Positions 16,151 to 23,678 of a DNA stretch of 64,000 nt are shown here, piece after piece. The stretch spans positions 1 through 64,000 of the forward strand of contig LVBW01000008.1 in assembly GCA_001604585.1 (NCBI GenBank). Direction: 5' to 3'. The translations under genes were made by a program, and so were the position numbers. Numbering within the stretch: the stretch's first letter is position 1; each line of letters begins with the position of its first letter. This DNA is from Puniceicoccales bacterium Verruco_02. GTDB taxonomy: Bacteria > Verrucomicrobiota > Verrucomicrobiia > Opitutales > Oceanipulchritudinaceae. The notes beneath the pieces were generated by a model, which ran no database searches, was not told the origin of the DNA, and worked only from the letters and a program-made list of their open reading frames with translations.

Positions 16151-18031
16151 ATGCACATCCACTCCTCTGTCTGCCTTCTCCCGGCAATTGCAGCGGCACT
16201 ATCCGCCATTTTCACATCGGCGCAGGCACAAAGCCCGCAGCTTTCACTGGACTGGGAAAACGGCGCACACGTCTTGACCCTGAGCGGAGAACCGGGCCGC
16301 TACAATGTGGAAAGCAGCGACGACCTCAACTCTTGGACACTGTTGGACACCCTGGACCTCGGCATCGAAGGCACGGCAAAGGCGGAAATCTCCACTCCCA
16401 GTGCCGCGCCCCTGTTTCTGCGTGCCTCAATGTCCAACCCCCTGCAATACGTATTAGTTACAAGTACCGGAGCGAGCTTCTCCCCTTACATATCCTGCAC
16501 CGGCACAGACAGCCCGGACATACTCTGGAGCTGGGAAGGGGGCGGCAGCTCCTCTTCTTACCCGGAGGCCACTGTCCGCTACGCTGGCTCTGCCCCGCGC
16601 AACCACATGCTGGAGGTGCGCGGCCCTGCCACATTGGTGGAACTTAACTTCGGCTTCGACGCATCCGACGGCGGGGAGGCCAGCCCCTTGGCCCGGCATC
16701 CCGAACAGAGCATTTCGGCGCTCAGCTTCCCCCACCCCATACGCAGCCTCGTGAGCTTCGGAGCCTCGCACAACTCCTCGCTTGAATCGCTCGACTTCAG
16801 CGGCTTCGAGAACCTCGAATACATCGAATGCTATATGGCCACTGGGCTGAATGATGCGAAGGTCCGCAACCTGCCCAAGTTGAAGAGAGTGTGCTTTGAA
16901 GCCTGCGCACTGACGACGCTGGACCTGTCCGGCTGTCCGGAGCTTGGCGACATACGCGCCGCCTTGAACCAGTACCGTGAAATTGTCTTTGACGAGGGAA
17001 CGGGAGCGAAACTCTGGCACCTCTGTGTGCGCGACAACCCGCAGATAACGCAGGACTTTGCCAGCTTCCTCACCCGCTGCACAGCGATGGAGGAACTTTT
17101 CATCTGGAACGACAACCAGCGGGGGGACTTTGTCGCCTATTCCCATGTGCTGACCTCCCTTATGGCGGGGAACAACCACTACACATCGGCAACGCTGGGA
17201 GAGCAGCCGAACATGTACAGTTGTGACCTCTCACACAACGCGCTCGAAAGCTTCAGCTTCGGCGGCCTGCCCCTGCTCCAGCACCTGTACCTTTCGCACA
17301 ACGACTTCGATGCCGCCGCGCTGGACGCCATACTTGCGGGCCTGGTAGAGCACGCCCCGGAGCTTCACCATGTCGATTTGTCCTACAACAACGAGCCCCC
17401 CGGAGAAGCCGGACTTGCCAGTGCTCAGACTCTGCGCCTGCGCGGGGTCACAGTGCTGATAGACACGCCGGACGAGAACGACGGCCTCTACGACATCGAA
17501 GGTGGGGACAGCGCCGTGACCTTTCTCACTCAGGCAACGAGCGTGACGATGAGCATCGAGACCAGCAGCACGCCCAAAAGCGTAATCTGGCACTGGGGCG
17601 ATGGCAGCGTGACAAACGGCAGTTACTCCGTGACACACGAGTTTTCCAGCACGGCCATTCACGTTAACTATGTGGAGGTCATCCCGGCGGACTGCGTGAC
17701 GCGCTTCGGGGTGGCGTCGTGGCAGATGTATCAGGGAGTGACAGGAGTCCGCTATCTGGACAATTTTCCAAATCTCGAAGTCCTGTATCTGTACACGGCG
17801 GCATGTGAAGAACTCTCGCTCGCCAACTGTTCAAAGCTGCGCGAACTGCATCTTGCCGGTCTGCCTGTGGACAGCGCCACCTGCGACCAGTGGTTCATCG
17901 ATCTTGATGCCGCAGTGCCCGGCCCAGTGAGCAACGCGGTATTCTTTTTCCCCAGTAGCGCACGCACCAGTGCCAGCGACGAAGCATTTCAGAGCCTCCA
18001 GTCAAAGGGCTACACAATGGAGGCCTACTGA
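16151..18031 (+). CDS. Secreted repeat protein with LRR-like and PKD-like segments
   Basis: A 626-residue exported protein. The start is taken at ATG 16151 because it opens a standard signal peptide (MHIHSSVCLLPAIAAALSAI, probable cleavage after AQA); an ATG at 16115 adds 12 residues. Residues about 30-100 form a small domain with the pattern G-x-Y-N-V-E-S-S-D-D-L-N-S-W found behind signal peptides in many verrucomicrobial proteins. The rest seems to contain two unequal copies of a PKD-like strand segment (ILWSWEGGG and VIWHWGDGS) followed by irregular leucine-rich repeats (LESLDFSGFENLEYIE, LTTLDLSGCPELGDI, LQHLYLSHNDF, LEVLYLY, LRELHLAG). I infer a surface or periplasmic binding protein of unknown ligand. 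No C-terminal anchor is visible. It is divergent from purF. Confidence 0.8.
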   Translation: MHIHSSVCLLPAIAAALSAIFTSAQAQSPQLSLDWENGAHVLTLSGEPGRYNVESSDDLNSWTLLDTLDLGIEGTAKAEISTPSAAPLFLRASMSNPLQYVLVTSTGASFSPYISCTGTDSPDILWSWEGGGSSSSYPEATVRYAGSAPRNHMLEVRGPATLVELNFGFDASDGGEASPLARHPEQSISALSFPHPIRSLVSFGASHNSSLESLDFSGFENLEYIECYMATGLNDAKVRNLPKLKRVCFEACALTTLDLSGCPELGDIRAALNQYREIVFDEGTGAKLWHLCVRDNPQITQDFASFLTRCTAMEELFIWNDNQRGDFVAYSHVLTSLMAGNNHYTSATLGEQPNMYSCDLSHNALESFSFGGLPLLQHLYLSHNDFDAAALDAILAGLVEHAPELHHVDLSYNNEPPGEAGLASAQTLRLRGVTVLIDTPDENDGLYDIEGGDSAVTFLTQATSVTMSIETSSTPKSVIWHWGDGSVTNGSYSVTHEFSSTAIHVNYVEVIPADCVTRFGVASWQMYQGVTGVRYLDNFPNLEVLYLYTAACEELSLANCSKLRELHLAGLPVDSATCDQWFIDLDAAVPGPVSNAVFFFPSSARTSASDEAFQSLQSKGYTMEAY

Positions 18032-18054
18032 GCACGCTTCCCTTGGCATACAGC

Positions 18055-21000
18055 TCACGTTGCGTCAACGCCTGCCGCCATCTCGTCGAGCCGCTTCTCT
18101 GATACAGTCTGCGCTGTACCCAAGTTCTGAGCGAAGACCGACACCTTGAACTCCTCCAGCATCCAGCGCAGATCTTCGATTCTCTCAAGCTGCTGCGGTG
18201 TATTCCGCCTTCGGGTCGCCAGCTTGAAAAGCGCCTCGGCGTATGGACGCACCCTGTCCAGCTTCTTGGCATACTTCACACGGTCGATACGGGCCTGTTC
18301 CGCCCTTGCGAGCATGGCCTTCAGGTAACGCGGGAACTGCTCAAGGCGGGAAAGCGGCGTGATAGCCACGAAATTGGCAGGAAGCAAGGCTTCCAGTTCC
18401 TCACGCATACCGGCGTAAGGGGCCTTGTGCAGGAGTATGGCGCGGCGCTGCTCGAAGATGTCCGCCAATAGGTCCGTGAACTTCTGCGGCAGGCCCCGAA
18501 GGCGTGCGGCGGCATCCTTCACCGTGGCGTCGAACACGGCCTTCTTCAAAGGCAATAGCCCAGACGCTTCAGGACGCAGGATACTTCTGAGCAGAACGGC
18601 CATTGCATCGGCATGAAAGCGTTCCATCGGCATCAAAGTGGCGATGTCCGGCCCCACGCGGCCCAGCTCGCGTTTCAAGTCGCGCTCGAACCATGCCATG
18701 TCACGCCCTAGGGCCGTTTCGGCCAGCTTCTGGAATGCAGGGCCGCTCGCTGCGATAGCTTCGGCGCGGCTGTGAAAGAGCTTTAGGGACACGCTGCCAG
18801 TCGGCGCTGCGGGAGCTTTCGCTGGCAGTCCGCTCGAAGATAGCAAGGCTAGGTCGCCCAGCGTCGCTATCGGCCTGCCGCTCTTGGCGTTTGACGCAGG
18901 GTTGGGCGTTGTAAGTTTCGCTCCTTTGGTCGGACTTTGCGGCTCTTTTATGCGCTCCAACTCCAGCCCCGGCCATGCCTCCATTGGCACGCCAGCTACT
19001 TCCGTGAGCACTATGCTTTCAAGCTGGTCCGGGAAGCTCCACGCAGTAAGACCGCCACGCTCGAACTTGCGCCGCGCCTCGGTCCAGACCTTCAGTTCGT
19101 CCGGCTCCTCGCGCATAGCCGCCTTGCGCTCTGCGATGCGCGCTGAATAAGTCTCCTGTAGCTTCTTCCAGTCTCTTTCCGCCGCAATGACTTTCTGCTC
19201 GGTATCCACGACCTGCACTCTCGGGCACAAATGGGCTGGAATGTCCTCCTGGGGCCAGTCCTGCGGGCGCACGCGGATTTGGAACTGCTCCCACATCACG
19301 CGCGAAAGCTGCTCTGTTAGCGGCTGGGGCGAAGGCGAGAGCTTTGCCAGAATCGCGGTCGTTTTCTCCGCAATCGGGAACAGCGCCTTTCGTATGTCCT
19401 TGGGAAGGCCGCGCAGCAGGGCCTCGACGCGCTGCTCTATGTAGCCGGGCACCATCCAGTCGAGCATCCCCGGCTGAAGGGCGTCGAACTGTGCGAGCGG
19501 GACGGACAGCGTTGCCCCGTCGTCCTCCTCGCCAGGCTTGTAAGTGTAGGAAAGAGGCAGCTTTTCCCCGCCAACGTCCACCGCGTCGGGGAACTGGGCT
19601 ATGGCCTCCTCATCGGCCGGGTCGAGCAGGTCCGCCTCGTCAAGGTGCAGTATGTCGTCCTTGCCTCCGTGCTCCGCCTTCAGGAACTTGCGAAGGTCCG
19701 GCACAGAACCAATGCCAGCGGGCAGGCGCTCTGCGTAGAAGTTGAAGAGGCGGTCATCCATGCTCCAGAGCTGCCCACGGCGCAGGCGCGTCTGACGTTC
19801 CTCCACTCTTTCGCGCAGCTCGCGGTTGGCATCGAGAAAAGCCATCACTTCCGTGACCCCGCCCTCGACAAGGCCGTTGCGAATGAAAAGCTCCGTTGCC
19901 TCGGCTGGCCTCAGGGGGGCGAGGTTCACGCGGCGGCGGTTGATTTCCAGCCCGTAAAGGAAGCTCTTTTCGGTGCATACGGCCCTTTGGCCACGCTCGT
20001 CCCAAGTCGGGGCCTCGTGCGTGTGGCGGATTAGGTGCGCGCCGAGCTGGAGTATCCAAGGGCTTTCGATGGCGGCGCAGGTGCGGGCGTAGAGGCGTGT
20101 TGTCTCCATCCACTGCGCGGACATTATCCATGCCGGGGTGCGGCTGCCGGACACGCCCGATGGCTTCATCTGGCCCTTGTGCTTCTTGCGCTCGTCCTTG
20201 GCGCTTTTCTTGTCGAAGAGGGAGCTGCCGGGGAAGAGCATGGCCTCGCGATTGTGCGTAGCCGTGTAGTGGTTACCTTCGTCGCGACAGGCGATGTTGC
20301 CCAACAGGCCCGAAAGCAGGGCGCGGTGTATGGAAAAGTACTCCGCGTCGGCCTCGGCGGTTCGGAACTCGTCCATCTCCTTCATCTCCTGCGAAAGCTG
20401 GCTGTGGATGTCCATCCACTCGCGCATACGCAGGTACGAGAGAAAGTGCGACTTGCAGAACTTGCGAAGCTGCTTCTGGCTCAGGCGCTCGGCCTCGGCA
20501 TCGTAGGCTTTCCAGATGTTGAGCAGGGCGAGGAAGTCAGAACGCGGGTCGTCGAACTTTTTGTGCATTGCATCCGCCGCGTCGCGGGCCTCCTGCGGAC
20601 GCTCGCGCGGGTCTTGGATGGACAGGCCCGCAGCGATGACGAGCACTTCCTTCAGGCAGCCCTCTTTCACCGCTTCGAGCAGCATTCGCGCCACGGTGGG
20701 GTCCACGGGCAGGCGGGCAAGGCGGCGGCCAAGCGAGGTCAGGTTTCGCCCCTCGTCCAGAGCGCCAAGATCCTGCAACAGCTCGTACCCGGCACGAATG
20801 GCGCGCTCCTGCGGGGGGTCGATAAAGGGGAAGCTCTCCACCTCGCCAAGGCGGGCCGCTTTCATGCGCAGAATGACGGCGGCAAGATTTGCGCGGCGTA
20901 TTTCAGGCTCCGTGTAGCGGGGGCGCGCCTCGTAGTCCTGCTCGCTGTACAGGCGTATGCAGATGCCTTCGGCAACGCGGCCGCAGCGGCCCTTGCGCTG

Positions 21001-22203
21001 GTCGGCACTGCTGCGCGAGACCGGCTCCACGGGCAGGCGCTGGGTGCGAGTAGCAGGGTTGTAGCGGCTAATGCGGGCTAGGCCCGCGTCCACAACGTAG
21101 CGGATGCCGGGCACAGTGATGGAGGTCTCGGCGATGTTTGTCGCGACGATTATCTTGCGCCTTTGCGCGGGCGCAAATATGCGCTGCTGGTCCGATGCAG
21201 AGAGCCTGCCGAAAAGTGGCATGAGTTCCGCCCCACCAAGGCGCAGGTCGGAAAGGGCGTCGATAACTTCGTGAATGTCGCGCTCGCCGGGCAGAAACAC
21301 TAGTACGTCGCCCGGCCCGTTCATTGAGCAAATGTCCTGCACAGCGCCCACGGCGGCTTCGATGTAAGTGGATTCGCCTGCATCCTCCTTGGCCTCGTCC
21401 AGCGGGCGGTAGAACACTTCCACCGGGTAGCTGCGGCCCGATACCTCGATGACCGGCGCTCCGCCGAAGGCTTTGGAGAAGGCCTCGGTGTCGATGGTGG
21501 CCGATGTGATTACGATTTTGAGATCCGGTCTCTTGTGGCGAAGACTGTTGAGGTATCCCAAGAGAAAGTCGATGTTGAGGCTGCGCTCGTGCGCCTCGTC
21601 CACAATAACCGCGTCGTATTCGGAGAGGAGCGGGTCGTTCTGCACTTCGGAGAGGAGCATTCCGTCCGTGGCGAACTTGATTAGCGTGTCCCGCGCCGTG
21701 TTGTCGGTGAAGCGGATTTTCGCCCCCACCTGCCTGCCCCACTCCACGCCAAGTTCCTCGGCCACGCGGCGACTTACCGAGAGCGCCGCAACCCTGCGGG
21801 GCTGGGTACAGGCAATGCGCCCGCAGATTCCGCAGCCCGCTTCGAGCAGCATTTTTGGTAGCTGCGTCGTTTTGCCGCTTCCCGTTTCGCCAGCGATTAT
21901 GAGCACCTGACTATCCCGCATCGCCTGCACGATTTCCGCCGCGCGCATGGCAACGGGCAGGGTCTCGGGGTAGCGGACATTTGGAAGCAGCTTTGCCCGC
22001 TCTCTCGCGGCAGCTTCGGAGCGTTCGATTTGTTTTTCGATGCCGTGGACGCGCTGCGGCGTCAGTGCCCTGCCCTCGTCCAGCTCTGCAAGCAGGCGCA
22101 GGCGATCCTTCACCATGCAATGGCCAAGGCGCCGACGTACAGCTGCAATGTCTGCGGTATTGTGCAAAGGCTGTTGGATAAGCAATCTTGCCCGCCTGCA
22201 CAA
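18055..22203 (-). CDS. hrpA: ATP-dependent RNA helicase HrpA
   Basis: A DEAH-box helicase of about 1380 residues, close to the roughly 1300 of E. coli HrpA. Motif I is GETGSGKTTQLP, motif Ia CTQPRRVAA, motif II VDEAHERS, motif III TSATID and motif VI QRKGRCGR; the C-terminal half is the long HrpA-specific region. E. coli HrpA has been linked to ribosome rescue and mRNA handling. The start is uncertain. The first ATG (22116, MVKDRLRLL) would remove IAAVRRRLGHC, which aligns with the E. coli N-terminus (LQQRLDSLMLRDRLR), so a non-ATG start upstream is likely: TTG at 22203, or TTG at 22185, which has AGGCGGG just before it. Its stop faces the plus-strand secreted protein with only 23 bases between. 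Confidence 0.93.
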   Translation of the reverse strand: MCRRARLLIQQPLHNTADIAAVRRRLGHCMVKDRLRLLAELDEGRALTPQRVHGIEKQIERSEAAARERAKLLPNVRYPETLPVAMRAAEIVQAMRDSQVLIIAGETGSGKTTQLPKMLLEAGCGICGRIACTQPRRVAALSVSRRVAEELGVEWGRQVGAKIRFTDNTARDTLIKFATDGMLLSEVQNDPLLSEYDAVIVDEAHERSLNIDFLLGYLNSLRHKRPDLKIVITSATIDTEAFSKAFGGAPVIEVSGRSYPVEVFYRPLDEAKEDAGESTYIEAAVGAVQDICSMNGPGDVLVFLPGERDIHEVIDALSDLRLGGAELMPLFGRLSASDQQRIFAPAQRRKIIVATNIAETSITVPGIRYVVDAGLARISRYNPATRTQRLPVEPVSRSSADQRKGRCGRVAEGICIRLYSEQDYEARPRYTEPEIRRANLAAVILRMKAARLGEVESFPFIDPPQERAIRAGYELLQDLGALDEGRNLTSLGRRLARLPVDPTVARMLLEAVKEGCLKEVLVIAAGLSIQDPRERPQEARDAADAMHKKFDDPRSDFLALLNIWKAYDAEAERLSQKQLRKFCKSHFLSYLRMREWMDIHSQLSQEMKEMDEFRTAEADAEYFSIHRALLSGLLGNIACRDEGNHYTATHNREAMLFPGSSLFDKKSAKDERKKHKGQMKPSGVSGSRTPAWIMSAQWMETTRLYARTCAAIESPWILQLGAHLIRHTHEAPTWDERGQRAVCTEKSFLYGLEINRRRVNLAPLRPAEATELFIRNGLVEGGVTEVMAFLDANRELRERVEERQTRLRRGQLWSMDDRLFNFYAERLPAGIGSVPDLRKFLKAEHGGKDDILHLDEADLLDPADEEAIAQFPDAVDVGGEKLPLSYTYKPGEEDDGATLSVPLAQFDALQPGMLDWMVPGYIEQRVEALLRGLPKDIRKALFPIAEKTTAILAKLSPSPQPLTEQLSRVMWEQFQIRVRPQDWPQEDIPAHLCPRVQVVDTEQKVIAAERDWKKLQETYSARIAERKAAMREEPDELKVWTEARRKFERGGLTAWSFPDQLESIVLTEVAGVPMEAWPGLELERIKEPQSPTKGAKLTTPNPASNAKSGRPIATLGDLALLSSSGLPAKAPAAPTGSVSLKLFHSRAEAIAASGPAFQKLAETALGRDMAWFERDLKRELGRVGPDIATLMPMERFHADAMAVLLRSILRPEASGLLPLKKAVFDATVKDAAARLRGLPQKFTDLLADIFEQRRAILLHKAPYAGMREELEALLPANFVAITPLSRLEQFPRYLKAMLARAEQARIDRVKYAKKLDRVRPYAEALFKLATRRRNTPQQLERIEDLRWMLEEFKVSVFAQNLGTAQTVSEKRLDEMAAGVDAT

Positions 22204-22227
22204 TGCCCAATAAACGGAAACACCCTG

Positions 22228-22953
22228 CTATTTACCCTGCTTTGCCTTCAGGTATGCGTGCATTTCCGAGTATGTGAGGAATACCGCGCCTCTGGCTTTC
22301 AGGCCCTCGATTATGGCGGGCATCATGTCCACCGTCTCGTCGCGAGTCTCGTGAAAGAGTATCAGCGAGCCGTCCTGTGCCTTGGATATTGAAAGGTCGC
22401 GTATCTGCTCGGCACTCACGCTCATGTCGTAGTCGCTTGCGCCGACGAGCGTCGAAGTGATGGGCATTGTCAGGGCGCATTCATCCAAAATAACAGCGTG
22501 GCGAGGGTCGATTGCAATGTAAGGGGGCCAGTAGAAGCGTGGGAACTCGCCGGTAATGTCCTTGAGCGCCTGCCGTCCCTTAGCTACGTCCTCGGACAGG
22601 GCCTCGGTGCTCATGTTGGCCGGGACACCGTGTGCGTAGCTATGGTTGAGAATGTCGTGCCCGGCATCGCGTATTGCGAGGACCAGTTCCGGGTCAGCCT
22701 CGCAGTTGCGTCCAACAAGGTCGAAGTTCGCCTTCACTCCGGCATCTGCAAGCACCTTCAGGAGGCGCAGGGTGTTGGCCGATGGGCCGTCATCTATCAT
22801 CAGGGCTACTCGCATGACCTCGGCTCCGCCTTCCGCATCCTTGTGTTCGCCACAGTCAGCCGCAGCCTCGCCAGCAACGCTGAATATGAACAGTGCAAGT
22901 GCGGCAAGCAGCCTAAGCAGCGTGGGAAAGGCGGCAGGAACGGGAAGGCGCAT
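22228..22953 (-). CDS. Exported polysaccharide deacetylase (NodB-homology)
   Basis: A 241-residue carbohydrate esterase 4 family protein with an N-terminal signal peptide or anchor (RLLAALALFIFSVAGEAAA). NodB motifs are recognisable: motif 1 ALMIDDGPS (usual TFDDGP), motif 2 NHSYAHG with both metal-binding His, motif 3 YWPPYIA where the usual Arg of R-x-P-P-Y is Trp, motif 4 SDYDMS and motif 5 LILFHET. Such enzymes remove acetyl groups from N-acetylglucosamine polymers or peptidoglycan in the periplasm. The Arg-to-Trp change in motif 3 may alter the catalytic-base network, so activity is likely but not assured. It lies 24 bases before hrpA and 29 bases after the nuoE-like gene on the same strand. 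Confidence 0.85.
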   Translation of the reverse strand: MRLPVPAAFPTLLRLLAALALFIFSVAGEAAADCGEHKDAEGGAEVMRVALMIDDGPSANTLRLLKVLADAGVKANFDLVGRNCEADPELVLAIRDAGHDILNHSYAHGVPANMSTEALSEDVAKGRQALKDITGEFPRFYWPPYIAIDPRHAVILDECALTMPITSTLVGASDYDMSVSAEQIRDLSISKAQDGSLILFHETRDETVDMMPAIIEGLKARGAVFLTYSEMHAYLKAKQGK

Positions 22954-22982
22954 GGCTTGTGATAGGGCAGAAAAGGACGTGC

Positions 22983-23474
22983 CTACTTGGTGACCGAGGT
23001 GTGCTCAGCCTTGATGGCACGGGCGATTTCGCGTGCCTTTGCCTCGTCCACCTTCTCGTGCAGAACCTCGTCAACGAGGACAACAGGGCCGTTGTGACAG
23101 GCCGCAAGGCATTCGCCGAATTCAAAGGTAACAAGGTCGTCAAGGCCGTTCTCCCCCGCTTCGCAGCCGAACTCCTCGCGAAACACGTCTAGGATGTTGA
23201 AGCTGCCGTTGAGGGCGCAGGACAGGGTGCGGCAGACGCGGATGTGGTGCTTGCCAAAGGGCTTGCGGCGGAAGTATGGGTAAAAGGTGACCACTTCGAG
23301 CACGTTGACCGGCTCGATGCCTAGTTTGGCCGCAATCCAGTCCATGGCCTCGTCGCTGACGTAGCCCAGATCTGCCTGCACGGCATGGATAAGGGGCATG
23401 AGCGCGCTGCGCTTCTGTGGGTAGAGGGGGATTACCCGCTCTATTTCGGCAATGGTTTCCGCTTTCAGATTCAT
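22983..23474 (-). CDS. nuoE: NuoE-like [2Fe-2S] thioredoxin-fold subunit, orphan
   Basis: A 163-residue protein matching the 24-kDa NADH:quinone oxidoreductase subunit. The N-terminal helical part (YPQKRSALMPLIHAVQADLG) precedes a thioredoxin-like domain whose four cysteines fit the NuoE binuclear cluster: CRTLSC and CLAACHNGP. NuoE works with NuoF (NADH and FMN site) in complex I, in NAD-linked formate dehydrogenases and in bifurcating hydrogenases. No nuoF, nuoG or hydrogenase gene lies within the window, so this copy is detached from its usual operon and the complex it serves is open. The start ATG 23474 is the family start (MNLKAETIAEIERVIPLYP). The gene to its 3' side is a deacetylase, with no functional link evident. 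Confidence 0.9.
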   Translation of the reverse strand: MNLKAETIAEIERVIPLYPQKRSALMPLIHAVQADLGYVSDEAMDWIAAKLGIEPVNVLEVVTFYPYFRRKPFGKHHIRVCRTLSCALNGSFNILDVFREEFGCEAGENGLDDLVTFEFGECLAACHNGPVVLVDEVLHEKVDEAKAREIARAIKAEHTSVTK

Positions 23475-23624
23475 GTGGATGGGAATGGTATGTATCCGCG
23501 CAGGTCAGAAAGGTCCAGACAACAAAGCGTAGTCGGGCAGGTCAAGCATTGAGAAAGCGCGATGAACGCAGACGCCCTGCATTTGAACCGAAGAGGCCTA
23601 GCCTTGGCGAGCGCTTGGCTCGAA

Positions 23625-23655
23625 AAGGCCCCGCTCCTGCGAGGGAACGGGGCCT
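23625..23655 (-). terminator. Rho-independent terminator after the PEGA/TonB_C gene
   Basis: Thirteen-base arms (23625-23637 and 23643-23655) pair with one mismatch around a short loop; the stem is GC-rich with an AAGGCCCC base. On the minus strand it is followed by TTTTCG. It lies 23 bases past the stop codon of the gene at 23679 and marks the 3' end of the pilus/secretion locus. Confidence 0.75.
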
Positions 23656-23678
23656 TGAAAACGCGATAGAAAACGACG

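Noticed and set aside
20035..21081. A 348-codon plus-strand frame inside the hrpA region
   Set aside because: It is antisense to well-conserved helicase sequence; the composition is that of a shadow frame in GC-rich DNA.
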